From contig NZ_UGHR01000001.1 of the NCBI RefSeq assembly GCF_900451195.1, positions 1,302,001-1,366,000 on the forward strand: a stretch of 64,000 nucleotides of DNA, read 5' to 3'. Shown piece after piece: positions 36,318 to 47,000 of this stretch. How positions within the stretch are numbered: the stretch's first letter is position 1; every line of letters starts with the position of its first letter. This DNA comes from Iodobacter fluviatilis. GTDB taxonomy: Bacteria > Pseudomonadota > Gammaproteobacteria > Burkholderiales > Chitinibacteraceae. Under the pieces are notes generated by a model. The model saw only the letters and a list, made by a program, of their open reading frames with translations, made no database searches and was not told where the DNA came from. The translations under genes were made by a program, and so were the position numbers.

Positions 36318-37004
36318 ATGCCTTTATCTACACCTCCAAATCTAAACACCCAAGCCGGTATAGCCGTCTACTCTCCTTCGGTACTCAAACTTTACGATAT
36401 GTGGGTGCTCTGGTTTTCTAATCGCTGGGTTTGGCAATGCCCTACCCGTCGTGTCCTATTGCCGTTTTATCATATGCATATAGGGAAACGTCATCTTGAT
36501 GTGGGGGTGGGCACGGGGTTTTATCTCGTAAATAGCACATTTTCAGAGCAACATGAGGTGTCATTACTAGATTTGAATGAACATAGTTTGCATAAAGCCG
36601 CTCAGCGGATGGGGCCAGCAGATATAGAGTTATTTGTGGCCGATGTGATGCAGCCGCTCACTGTATTGAATGAACGACAGTATGACTCGATTTCACTGTT
36701 TTATTTACTACACTGCCTGCCGGGAAATATGCGTGACAAAGAGCGAGTATTTGAGCATTTGAAACAATATCTGAGTGAAGGCGGCGTACTCTATGGTGCA
36801 ACTATTTTAGGGGATTCAGTTAAGCATAATTGTTTAGGGCGTAAATTGATGAGCTTTTATAATCACAAGGGTATTTTTGGAAATCAAGAAGATACGCTGG
36901 ACAACTTGACCAAGGGGCTCAAACGGCATTTCTCTGAGGTGCAGATTAGTCAGCACGGCAAAGTAGCGCTGTTTGTTGCCCGTTCTCCGATATATGTTGG
37001 CTGA
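36318..37004 (+). CDS. Class I SAM-dependent methyltransferase
   Basis: A 228-aa protein with the Rossmann methyltransferase motifs: motif I HLDVGVGTGFYL (about residues 59-70), an acidic residue ending strand 2 (LLDLNEHS), and VADVMQPL, followed by SISLFYLLHCLPG. The N-terminus (YSPSVLKLYDMWVLWFSNRWVW) resembles small-molecule methyltransferases with a hydrophobic substrate cap. The substrate cannot be inferred. It lies between tpx and an EamA transporter. Confidence 0.85.
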   Translation: MPLSTPPNLNTQAGIAVYSPSVLKLYDMWVLWFSNRWVWQCPTRRVLLPFYHMHIGKRHLDVGVGTGFYLVNSTFSEQHEVSLLDLNEHSLHKAAQRMGPADIELFVADVMQPLTVLNERQYDSISLFYLLHCLPGNMRDKERVFEHLKQYLSEGGVLYGATILGDSVKHNCLGRKLMSFYNHKGIFGNQEDTLDNLTKGLKRHFSEVQISQHGKVALFVARSPIYVG

Positions 37005-37097
37005 TTGGTGTTTAATGAGCGCCTTTGATAATAAGCAGCGATTTTTTAATTTGGCAATTGACCGAAAATCTACTAATAAAAGGTAATTCACACTCCT

Positions 37098-38018
37098 ATG
37101 CCTTTATTGACCACTATACCCGTTTTGTTTTTTTCTGTTTGCTTGATCTGGGGTACTACTTGGATGGCAATGGCACTCGCTTTAGAATCCATTCCACCAT
37201 TAGCTGCCACTGGCTTACGATTTCTGTTGACCTGCCCCTTGCTAGTGTTTCTCGCGCGTTATAATAAAGTTTCTCTAGGTTTTCCTCTGGGTCGTCGTTG
37301 GCTGTTGCCAGTGGTCGCCATTGGGTATTTTGCCGTGCCGTTTTGGTTGATGATATTTGGCGAAGCCTATGTTTCATCTGGTTTGGCTGCCGTCATATTT
37401 GCCAATATGCCTATCGCAGTCATGCTTGCGTCTATTCTTTTTCTAAAAGAACGATTTAGTTTTTTACAGTATTTAGGTTTGTTACTCGCGATAGGCTGTT
37501 TGATTAAAATCCTGTTTAATGAAACCGCGCTGTCCGATGGTCAAAATTGGATTGGCATCGTGTTTCTCGCATTGGCGGTAGTGATTCATGCGGTGCTCTA
37601 CGTGGTTGTGCGGCAATACTGTCAGGGAATTCACGTCATTACCTACAATGCTGTTCCAAGTGGGGTGGCTGCTGTGCTGTTGATTTTGGCAAGCATTTTC
37701 ATTGAAATGCCAGATGTAAGTGCCTTTAGTGCCCGCTCTTGTGGAGCAGTTGCGTACCTTGGGCTAGTGGCTGGTGTGGGGGGCATCTTGGCATATTTTA
37801 AGTTGAATGAAAAAGCCACGCCATTTAAGGCTTCTATCTGTTTTTTGGTATTTCCATTGATTGCTTTATTTTTGGATAATCAAATAAAAAATAATAATCT
37901 ATCAGGGGAATCATTGGCACTGTTGATTCCATTGCTACTGGGGATTATGTTAACCAAATCCAGTTACAGTAAATTGAACTTGAACTGGCTGGTGAACTAC
38001 GCTAGATATAGAAATTAA
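37098..38018 (+). CDS. EamA/DMT-family transporter
   Basis: A 306-aa inner-membrane protein with ten predicted helices in two EamA repeats. The first repeat has LIWGTTWMAMALALESIPPL and the typical end FANMPIAVMLASILFLKERFS. The second ends with AYFKLNEKATPFKA and further hydrophobic helices. The family exports metabolites or drugs. The substrate is unknown. AAAGG at 37079-37083 precedes the start. It may be cotranscribed with the methyltransferase. Confidence 0.9.
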   Translation: MPLLTTIPVLFFSVCLIWGTTWMAMALALESIPPLAATGLRFLLTCPLLVFLARYNKVSLGFPLGRRWLLPVVAIGYFAVPFWLMIFGEAYVSSGLAAVIFANMPIAVMLASILFLKERFSFLQYLGLLLAIGCLIKILFNETALSDGQNWIGIVFLALAVVIHAVLYVVVRQYCQGIHVITYNAVPSGVAAVLLILASIFIEMPDVSAFSARSCGAVAYLGLVAGVGGILAYFKLNEKATPFKASICFLVFPLIALFLDNQIKNNNLSGESLALLIPLLLGIMLTKSSYSKLNLNWLVNYARYRN

Positions 38019-38113
38019 GTATTATTTAAATGTTAATAATTGATTTTTAGGATTTATTGAAGATTAGATTATTGTCAATTGATAATTAAATAGTAAAAAT
38101 AAGGACCTTATTT

Positions 38114-40753
38114 ATGCCTAAAAGACTTTTATCTGCAAATAAAATGGAGAGTGTGTCACCGAGCCATTGCTCCCCTTTAGTGTTTCGCCCAAAGTCAAGG
38201 CTGCCTCTAATTGGCGTTAAGATGGTTTTGCCAAGTGAAAATTTTAGTCACGATGTGCAAAAGAATGCTGATTTGTTAGACCGCCTAAAAAGCAAGTTTA
38301 CAGAACAAAAGGGGGAGATGGGGGCCGCAACTAGTGATAAATGCCTACAAATTATCAAGGAGGTTGACACAATTCTTGTTAGTGGAGAATTCGAACTGGG
38401 AGAAAAGGAATATGCCGAGCTTTCGCTAAAGTTTAAAGAATTAAAGAAACAGTTTTTGAAGTGTGGTAATCAGGAAGTCTCTAAAGATTTGATTTCATTG
38501 AGTCGTTATTTAGAGGTGGAGATGAAGGCTAAGTGGGCTGAGTTATGTTGTCTAAAACAGCAATCTCATCTTGAGAGAAAATATCATGAGTTTGATCAAC
38601 CAGGCATATATAAAGAAAAGGGCGGGGAGTTAGTTGTTGGGGTAGGGTTTGGCTTAGAAATGGCTGGAGTAGGGGGTAAAGTGAAAGGAGGGGTGAAGGG
38701 AGGCTTTGCTCATTTTATGGGAAGTAATGATGATGGTAGCGTTTCAGTAGGGGAGCGACGCACGTTCGGAGTTTCTGTGGGGGGCATCGCTGGGGTGGGG
38801 AGCCTAGGGGTAGAAGGAGAAGTAAAAGGTACTCATTCACGTGAATATAATAGCAGTAAGCATTATGCCCTAAACAAGAATATCTGCGGCTCGCGTAAAA
38901 AGAGTGCTGGGCAAAGTAGGGCATTTTTAGGTCTTTTTGAAAAAAACGAGTTGGATAAGTATCCGGATATAATTCAGGCTGCCATCAATCAGAAAGCCGC
39001 CATGCCCCCTTTGAGGGATAGCACTGATTTCTTCTGTTCCTCCTACCCTAGTAGGAGGGCCCTTGCCCCTGTCGGTTGCACGCTTCCAAAAGGTTTTCGC
39101 TGGACGCCAAGCTTGCAGCAGGAAATAAACAGGCTTACTTCGCCTACTATCTTGGAGCTCTCTCCTTCGAGTCCAGACTCCATCATTGGAAAAAATTCTA
39201 TAGCCCCCCCGGTGGAGGCTAATTCGCGAACATTTAAGTTGGCAGCTAAGCTGGGTGTTGAGGTTTCTGGATTTAGTGTAAGTATGGGTGGAGCTGTCGA
39301 AGAAACTAGCACTGAAGTAAAAGTGCCGGTGCCCCTGCAAAATATTATTGAAAGCCAAGCTAAGGATTTAGAGCAAGAACGGCTAGAGCTTGTACTGGAG
39401 TCTGCATACAGTGCTGCATATGAAAGGTTTCCTGCCGTAAGGCCCATTTTTAGATCTTGGTTTTTTGCTAACAAATCTGTTTCTGAGGCTGAGTTAAATA
39501 ATTTAACGAATGTACTTGAAGATCAATTCAATAGTTTCTGCCTTAAAGTGCAGAAATATGATCACGCAATTGACACCGCATGTTTAAGTGAGCGTAAGTT
39601 AATAAAAGATGAGTATGAGGCGATATGGGACAGTGAATTTAAGACTTGCCGAGAACATGTGCTCGCTGATTTATGTAAACTGCATGCTCTTCTGCTTCAT
39701 CAAGTTGTTAAGTGTGATTCGCATGAGGCTGTGTTGGCTCGGCTAAAGAGCATGGGCGCTCAATTATATTCGCCTCCTATTTCTTTTGACAAAAAGGTGT
39801 TTTCTAAGCAAACAAGCTTTACTGATATTTTAAAAGTACAGAAATATTCACGGATTGTGGAGCTTAACTTAGCTGCAGGTATGCCTGTTCTTGGGATTAA
39901 GGGCAAGGCAATGCTTACAGAAGCTCGCTTGAGTAATCCCAATATGTATCGTGCAGGGAGCTATCGGGATCTGACGCTAACACTAACAGGCACCTTATTA
40001 GATGCTGGTGGTCTGAATAAAATTGCAGAAAAACTGGCAAATCAAATTAATTTACCAGGAATTAGTGCCGATATACTAATTGCCGAACTTGGAAAAATAT
40101 CAGGAAGCTTGCAGTGTGAGTTAGAGGGCGGTGTGAAAGTTATGTTTCGATTTTTTCAACCCAATTATCAGAAAGCACAGGGATTTCCTGATAAGGCCAA
40201 AGGGTATCAGCTGCAATTGACTCGAGTGAGTACGGAGCGGAGTGTTAAATTAGCGGGTGCAGTGTCGATTCCTACTCCCGTTGCAGGCCTCATGATCGAT
40301 ATAGGGGGGCGGCTGAGTAATGCGGCTAGCCATGTGCTTTTAGAACGCTGGGGGGAGAATAGTCTCAGCGCACCAATGATGCATTATACCAATTTAAAAG
40401 CAATTGATGAAAGTTCAAGGTGGGCGGCTCTATCAAATACATGCTTATATAAAAAGTCACCTACTGGTGAGGATTTGTTTCTAAAATTGGCAAGTAATTT
40501 ATGTAACATAGAATCAGCGGTCCATCATGAAGTTAAATTTTTTCTCAGCAGTCAAGATAAGAGTCTAGGCTCAGAGGATCATTTTTCCCGAGATTTCTTC
40601 AATAATATGCTCAGTTTTGTGAAGTTTGATAATCAAGATAATCGTAAGTTAGCACAGGAATGCTTGGAAAAATTAATAGAGCGACAATTCCTGCTGTGGC
40701 AGGAAGAAAGATTAAAGTTTACAGGTAGAGTTCGAGGAATGGAGATTCAGTAG
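38114..40753 (+). CDS. Unknown 879-aa protein, candidate T3SS effector
   Basis: I do not recognise a family. Residues 1-170 are helical and charged. Residues about 175-240 are Gly/Val-rich, alternating like beta strands (GVGFGLEMAGVGGKVKGG and VSVGGIAGVGSLGVEGEVKG). A second such patch lies at about 375-405 (KLGVEVSGFSVSMGGAVEE), and strands recur near 590-640 and 710-740. A helical region rich in Cys and Glu separates them. The spaced beta patches suggest a repeated barrel or pore-like fold. There is no signal peptide. Its place among effectors, Ser-rich start and AT-leaning codons fit a T3SS substrate. AAGGA precedes ATG 38114. Confidence 0.55.
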   Translation: MPKRLLSANKMESVSPSHCSPLVFRPKSRLPLIGVKMVLPSENFSHDVQKNADLLDRLKSKFTEQKGEMGAATSDKCLQIIKEVDTILVSGEFELGEKEYAELSLKFKELKKQFLKCGNQEVSKDLISLSRYLEVEMKAKWAELCCLKQQSHLERKYHEFDQPGIYKEKGGELVVGVGFGLEMAGVGGKVKGGVKGGFAHFMGSNDDGSVSVGERRTFGVSVGGIAGVGSLGVEGEVKGTHSREYNSSKHYALNKNICGSRKKSAGQSRAFLGLFEKNELDKYPDIIQAAINQKAAMPPLRDSTDFFCSSYPSRRALAPVGCTLPKGFRWTPSLQQEINRLTSPTILELSPSSPDSIIGKNSIAPPVEANSRTFKLAAKLGVEVSGFSVSMGGAVEETSTEVKVPVPLQNIIESQAKDLEQERLELVLESAYSAAYERFPAVRPIFRSWFFANKSVSEAELNNLTNVLEDQFNSFCLKVQKYDHAIDTACLSERKLIKDEYEAIWDSEFKTCREHVLADLCKLHALLLHQVVKCDSHEAVLARLKSMGAQLYSPPISFDKKVFSKQTSFTDILKVQKYSRIVELNLAAGMPVLGIKGKAMLTEARLSNPNMYRAGSYRDLTLTLTGTLLDAGGLNKIAEKLANQINLPGISADILIAELGKISGSLQCELEGGVKVMFRFFQPNYQKAQGFPDKAKGYQLQLTRVSTERSVKLAGAVSIPTPVAGLMIDIGGRLSNAASHVLLERWGENSLSAPMMHYTNLKAIDESSRWAALSNTCLYKKSPTGEDLFLKLASNLCNIESAVHHEVKFFLSSQDKSLGSEDHFSRDFFNNMLSFVKFDNQDNRKLAQECLEKLIERQFLLWQEERLKFTGRVRGMEIQ

Positions 40754-41190
40754 TTTTAGAAGTTTAGACTTATCTGGTAAATCTTATTTTGATTCATTAG
40801 CAGACGGCTAGGCAAACCTGTAAATCTTTCCGTTCAAATACATTTGCAAATGAGATTGTTGGTGGCCGTTAAGGCGGTCACCAAATTTGATAAGGAAATG
40901 ATTCAATGCAATCGCCAGTTTTAAATGGAGACCATTCATTTCTTTGAGGCCTGTGCAATCAAAAAAATAAATAATTTTTTTCCATTTTATGGCACCCCTC
41001 TCCTCGGTTAAATGATCGTTTTTTGAAAGCTAAATGCCAAAAGTATCGACATAATGCACTTTTTTTACCTGATTATGTGTGCTGTGGGTTTGTTTTTTAT
41101 GGATTCAGCCTTGTGCCGATATTTTTCTAGGTATCTAGTAAATCCAATTACTAATTTTTTTATTGTTTAAATCCTGAAGGAATAGCTATT
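40754..41190 (+). other. Intergenic region with a terminator-like hairpin
   Basis: There is no gene. TTGGTGGCCG (40859-40868) and CGGTCACCAA (40875-40884) form a 10-bp stem (one G-U pair) with a 6-nt loop, about 105 bp after the stop of the 879-aa protein. It is followed by AATTTGA rather than a strong T run. The remainder is AT-rich and should hold the promoter of the next gene (AAGGA at 41177-41181). Confidence 0.45.
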
Positions 41191-43125
41191 ATGACCGTTA
41201 ATTTATTTAGTAGATCTCCACAATTAAATGCTGGGCGAGTGCAGCACTTAATGGCTAATAAAAGTGATGAAGATTCTAAAATGACCCCCTTAGATAGTGT
41301 GAAAGATTTTTTTTGCGGTGGTGTCAAATCTACGCTACTAAAAACATCTGATGAACGATTACGTTCATTGGTTAACTATTGTGAAAATAAGTCAAGTTTC
41401 ACAAGCCCTGAAAAGGCAATAGAAATTTTCAATGAGTTGAAGTCATTGTATGCTTGCCCTGAAAAATTTCGAATGGAGGTTCAGGGCGATCATTTAAAAT
41501 TTTTCGTGGGCGATAATAGTATTGCAGAATATCCTCTGTCTGGTGATGAAAGTGAATGTGTTGGATTGGCAGAATCTATTCTACCTGAGTGTAAATTTCA
41601 TATAGGGCCCAACATATTTAGCAATGACTTGAACGTTGCGGTAAAGGGGATGTATCAATCAGCGGGTAGCGCTGATAAAGTTGGTTCATGCGTCAAGATA
41701 GAAGTTGAAAAAAAAGGAGTTGAAAAAAATGATGACTTGGTCCTTCGTTTTAAAATAAATGATACCTTGGTAAGGGAAACTTCAATTTCAAGCGATGTGC
41801 TGAGTAATATGGCTAGTTCTTTTGATGGCTTCCCATGGGTTGGAATTTTTGAATTTATTGAAGCTAAAAACGAAGCGTCGCCATATGACAAAGCTTTTGG
41901 ATTTGATTATAAATTTCTTAATTTCGAAGTGTCACATGACTGTCCAGATCGCGGATTTAATTTTCCTGTCGCGTTGAATGAGTTCATAGATAGGCGTGAG
42001 CCGAATTTAAAGGTGATGAGGCTTTTGGCGAATATGTCATTTAAGCCTGAATGTAAGCTAGAAGATTTGACGAAGACATTAAGGTACATTCAAGATAACC
42101 TAATAAATCGCTCGGTATTATCAAATCCTCAGCCCGTCGACGATATAGTATTCCATAATAATATGGAATTGGTATTTTCCGAGGAGCACATCCCAACAAT
42201 GGATGCACTATGCGCGCTAAATACTTCCTTTTCAGGAGAAGAGCGCCTAGAATTGGGCTTGGGTATGGAGGCGTTAGTACAGAAAAAAATGGAGGGTATG
42301 GGCGGTACGCCTACTAGGGTCAGTAAATTTTATGCTATGCGTTTTAAAGAAGATTGTAAGATAGAACATTTAAAACAAACACTCACCTCTATAGATGCAT
42401 TTGCTCGGTCTCGGTTTCCTGAGGGCGATTTGAACATCCAAGGGCCAGAGAGAGTATTTGTAGAAAAAGATCGTGTCGCAGGCGAAAGGATAACCTTTTT
42501 AAAGGAAATGAATGTCGTATTTCTCACGAGAGACTCCTATACGGCTGAAGTATGGCGATCAGTGTCTTTGTTGAAGAATCGTGAAGAAATGACATCTGAT
42601 TTTGACGAAATAAAAAAATTAATAAATGAGAAAATTATCGATGTTGAGCAGAAACTGACAATGGCTAATGCTCTGAATAAGAGTGTTGAAATTAACCCTA
42701 CTGAGCCTAAACAAGTTAATGTTGATGTAGAAGTGTTGTCGATGGCTGAGCCAATGGAGAAAGCACTAGTAGCATCTAAACGTGCAGGTGGCGCTGAAGG
42801 TCATATTAATGGTTACGCAGAGTTCAAAAAACATATGATGACTGTATCAAAATTAAAAGTTGATCCCCTACAAATAGAAAAAAATAATGCTGCTCTCGAT
42901 GCGATTGGGTCTCTTTTAGAGAGTGGTATTTTATTGCCGAATAAAATAAAAGCAGAGTTGAAAATTATTTTTGAAGCGTTTTCAGTTGGTGCTTTCGATG
43001 CTTATTCTAAACTTACGCTTGAAAACTTTTTGGGGGAAATAGGGGATGATGCTAATAGAATTGGGCTTCTTAAGGCAATGAAGATCAAGCTAGAAGAATC
43101 TTTAGAATTTTCAACGCATCTATAA
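41191..43125 (+). CDS. SopD-like T3SS effector, extended
   Basis: The N-terminal about 115 residues align by eye with Salmonella SopD/SopD2. Shared features are the LNAGRVQHLM start region, MTPLDSVKDFF at about 31-41 (the WEK-type translocation motif, with Leu instead of Trp), a helical stretch, then EKAIEIFNELKSLYACPEKFRMEV and a strand ending VGDNSIAE. SopD proteins act on host Rab GTPases. This protein is 644 aa, about twice SopD length. Its middle holds a likely internal duplication: MSFKPECKLEDLTKTLRYI and MRFKEDCKIEHLKQTLTSI. The C-terminal 150 aa are helical. Whether the Rab-acting function is kept is unknown. Confidence 0.6.
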   Translation: MTVNLFSRSPQLNAGRVQHLMANKSDEDSKMTPLDSVKDFFCGGVKSTLLKTSDERLRSLVNYCENKSSFTSPEKAIEIFNELKSLYACPEKFRMEVQGDHLKFFVGDNSIAEYPLSGDESECVGLAESILPECKFHIGPNIFSNDLNVAVKGMYQSAGSADKVGSCVKIEVEKKGVEKNDDLVLRFKINDTLVRETSISSDVLSNMASSFDGFPWVGIFEFIEAKNEASPYDKAFGFDYKFLNFEVSHDCPDRGFNFPVALNEFIDRREPNLKVMRLLANMSFKPECKLEDLTKTLRYIQDNLINRSVLSNPQPVDDIVFHNNMELVFSEEHIPTMDALCALNTSFSGEERLELGLGMEALVQKKMEGMGGTPTRVSKFYAMRFKEDCKIEHLKQTLTSIDAFARSRFPEGDLNIQGPERVFVEKDRVAGERITFLKEMNVVFLTRDSYTAEVWRSVSLLKNREEMTSDFDEIKKLINEKIIDVEQKLTMANALNKSVEINPTEPKQVNVDVEVLSMAEPMEKALVASKRAGGAEGHINGYAEFKKHMMTVSKLKVDPLQIEKNNAALDAIGSLLESGILLPNKIKAELKIIFEAFSVGAFDAYSKLTLENFLGEIGDDANRIGLLKAMKIKLEESLEFSTHL

Positions 43126-43252
43126 AAAAACCAAGCTGACCTCCATTAGGTGGGTATAAATAAGCTAAGGGCTGAGTTCTGTATTGCACAGGAATCAGTC
43201 CTGATAGTTTTTGCCCGTGAAGCGTCAGCGCCATTAGTGGTGGGTAATCTAT
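43126..43252 (+). other. Short spacer between the SopD-like gene and IS3-A
   Basis: I see no gene or clear regulatory element in these bases. A run of A directly after the stop codon is followed by unremarkable sequence. Confidence 0.3.
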
Positions 43253-43990
43253 GATAATCCCCCCATTTTTAAGCTCACTTAAAAGTAGAGGTTAGGCATG
43301 TAATGCCAGTTTCTGTTTTGGGGTGATGCCGCCCAATCCCATATGCGGGCGCTCGCTATTGTAAGTCCAAAGCCATTGCGTTGCAGTTTCTTGCACTTCA
43401 GCAAGGCTTTCAAAGTCATCGCAGGTCAGCCATTCATAACGCACGCTGCGATTATAGCGCTCAATATATGCGTTTTGCTGTGGATTGCTAGGCTGAATAT
43501 CAGCCAATTTAATCGATTTTTGCTCTGACCAATTCTTTAAGAGGTACTAAGATATTCAGATCCATTATCTGATCGAATTCGCTTAGGCTACCGTGCCATT
43601 CGATGATTTGATTCAGGCTGCGTATGACGCGTTTTGCTGGCAGCGAGAAATCGACTTCAATCCCTAATCCTTCCCGATTAAAATCATCAATTACGTCAAA
43701 TAAGCGAATGCTGCGACCATCGGCCCATTGATCGTGCATAAAATCCATCGACCACGTTTCATTTTTTGCCTCTGGCACCGCTAATGGCGCTGGCGTTTCA
43801 CGATATATGCATTTTTTAGGCTTTATCTGCAGATTTAACTTTAAATCACAGTAAATCCGGTAAATGCGTTTATGGTTTCAGCATTTTTTATTGCGCAGAT
43901 GTAAAAAGCAGAGGCCAAAGCCCCAGTTTCGATTCGTTTCAGTGAGCTGAATCAACGTTAAAAATGAGCTGGTTTTGTGGGGGAATTACC
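43253..43990 (-). mobile_element. IS3-A copy, internally deleted
   Basis: The left end is GATAATCCCCCC at 43253 and the right end GGGGGAATTACC ends at 43990. On the minus strand it keeps the orfB C-terminus (43292-43507) and a middle piece with WSMDFMHD (43509-43778), broken by small changes. OrfA and the orfB start are deleted. It separates the SopD-like gene from the giant effector. Confidence 0.88.
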
Positions 43991-44081
43991 TAGCGAGACT
44001 TGACAGCTAGAGAGCCTGATCAATACGTAAAACTCATCTGCACTAAGGCCTTACGCCAGTACTAAAAATTAATCTAACTTT

Positions 44082-47000
44082 ATGGTTTTTATGACAAAAA
44101 TACGCGCATTAAATACTGATTTATCACCCTACCAGCTTGGTAAAACTGATGTGAAAATACATTTAAACCATGCTGGTGTGGATACTGTCAGGTTTACAAC
44201 GATGAGTAACCTAACCTCTGTTCAGAATGTAGTAGGTGGAGTTTCTCCCTCTTGGTCAGGACATACATGGTCAGATGCCTTAAGAGGGGTTGCTGCTGAA
44301 TTTCGATTTGCTAATTACTCCTCGCTATTAACTTTCCCTGCAAACGTCTTTGGCAGATTATTTTGGATGCTGAAAAATGGAGGCCCCCCTGATGACTTCT
44401 CAGTATTAAAAAATGAAAATAAACAGCTGTGTGCGGCCGATGCTCATGACTGCAATCCGCCCTCTACTTTAACGTCCTTGCCTGAGCAGCTGAGTGATTA
44501 TGAAAGTGATAATGAAGAGGAGGATGACAATCGTTGGGCTAAACATAACAAGGAATGCAAAGAGGATCGTGAAAAGAGTGTTAGAAAAATAACTGAATGG
44601 CAACCCATGCCCACGCGGGCTTGGTTAGAGCCCTTGGTAAAGCTCATTGATAGCGGAATGCCGTTCGTGCATCGTTATGTCCAAGGAGTGCCTGTATTGG
44701 GCTCACCTCCAGAGGTGAAAAAGACAGTGCTGCCTTTGGAACCTATGGATGATTTTAGGTATGCATATAACTTTATAAATAAAGCGATCAATCGAGAACG
44801 ACTAATTAATGACCTTAATAGCGCACTTGATCATTTGGAATTGAGTCTGGAAAAAACACCAGAGGCTTATCATGGAGTCTTGAACAAAGGGAGAGAGCTC
44901 TCTGCCAAGTTAACAGACACTTTCTTCAATAGTCTGAATATAGAGCTAGCATTTGAAGTGTTGGTATATCTCCATTCAGATAAGACTATTGAAGCCTTTA
45001 GTGGTAGGAACGCTGATTGCGGGAATGGATACGCCGTTTATAAGAGTAGCCCCAGCCAAGCAGACGAGTTTTCTTCACGCCAATACCAAGCAACGCAGAT
45101 TTTTGCTGCCAACTCCTCACCGATTGCTCCGCTCGTAGAGACTAATAATGCAGTACAGGCGGCATCTTACTGGGGGTGGGGTTATAACTGGTTGGAAGAG
45201 CACCTAAGCAAGCCAGTCAAGCACATGGACCATATGTTGAGTCGCTTGATGGGGGTATTTCCTATCGCTGATGGGTATCTACTTCCCCCTAAGAGCACAG
45301 ATATAACTTATATAACTGACGCACTGCCCCTCCAAGCTTACAGCACTCAAAGTCAGGCACTGTCGTTGATAAGTACGCTTACCGAGAGAGTGACAACAAA
45401 TAACACCGCCATTAGAGCCGAGAATATTACGGGGTCGACTGAAAATGAAATAGCTGTCTCAAAAACTGAGGAGACTATGCGAAATACTGAAAGTAAAGTA
45501 GTTGATACAAGTTCCTCGGTATTTTCTTTGGATTTAAGTCGAGATATGCTTTATGAGCTAATCAGAATAAAATGTTACCGTTTCATGGCTGATACAAACC
45601 AGGACCAGAAACGTAGAGATGCCGTATCTAAATATTATTATGAAAATAAAGGCGGAGTAACTATTTGGAGAGGGAATGCCCTTATGGTTGATCTATTTGC
45701 GATAGAGTATCAAGGTGGCCTTGTTGTATTTAGTGTATCTCAGGATTGGCATACCTTCATTCCAAAGACTCAGCATACATATTCGACTAGGACTTATGGT
45801 TACAGCGTCAATATGCATAGGTATGTTAGGGTGAAGCATCATACACAGGATATATTTGACTACTCCAAAAATGAAGAATTCAAATCAAAAGCTCGAGCTG
45901 GGTGTCCACGATATGAGTCAGAGTTGGGTGATTGGATTTTTGCTGGCCCACAAAAGGGAAAACCGTACACGCCGATGCTTACCCTATCGGGAGAAAAACC
46001 TATTGTAGACACAATATGGGAATATATTAATCCAGCCAAAATTAATGTTTCTTTCGGAATGTACGTGCCATTTTTTTACAAATTTCAAAATAATTTACAG
46101 CTATATAAAAGTGAAGAAGTATTATTGTTGCAGCAGCTTATTGATGATGTGTCTAATGGAGTAAAATTGTCGAGAGACGATTATGTCTTAGAGACGATTG
46201 CCCCTGTTTACCTGAAAAAGCAATTGGCGTTGGCACACTCCCCTTTTTTTGAACCAGTAACTTACATTAAAGATGTCATAAATAATGAACTTGGGAAATT
46301 AGAAAGAAATAAGGTAGTGAAAACTGGTTTAACAGCTGATAGCTTGCTAACAATTAAGACAGCCCACGCTAATCTATCGGATTTTGTTGAGGGAGAGCAC
46401 ACTGTATCTGTTTTTCAATTGTTGACTGGGGCGTTTGCAAGGGAAACATATTTTCAATTGCTCAGTGTTTCTAATGATAATCATGCAGAAGTAATTACGA
46501 AATTAAGTACTAAAATAAGAAATTTACAGTATGATTTTATAAATGAAATAAATAATTATAAGAATAATTTTGATAGAATGCTTGCATTGCGGTTGGTTCT
46601 TAAGTCGTTGATATTTGATAAGTGCCTAAGTTTTATTGGTGATTCATCAGTAAATGATAAAGAAAAAAAATTAATAACTAAATTATTAAAGGGTGAGGTT
46701 AAGCCCATGGAGGTGAGTGTCGACAATACCGTGCTCAATAATGTTTTTTTTATTCCTTCAGGATCTATTGATTTCAAACATGAAAAAATGAAAGATGGAG
46801 TGTACTTTTATGATTATTTTAGTGAAGGCATTTTAATTTCTTTGAAATTTAATAAAATTATTTTAATAAAAGATATCCATTCATTGGAGGCCACTTTATC
46901 AGGCAAAGAGTTCAAAGAATGGGTCTCTGAAAGTTTGCCTGTTAGTATGTATACAAAATACTCTAGTGGTTTTAGTTTGAAGGAAGTTTTTCCAAATAAA

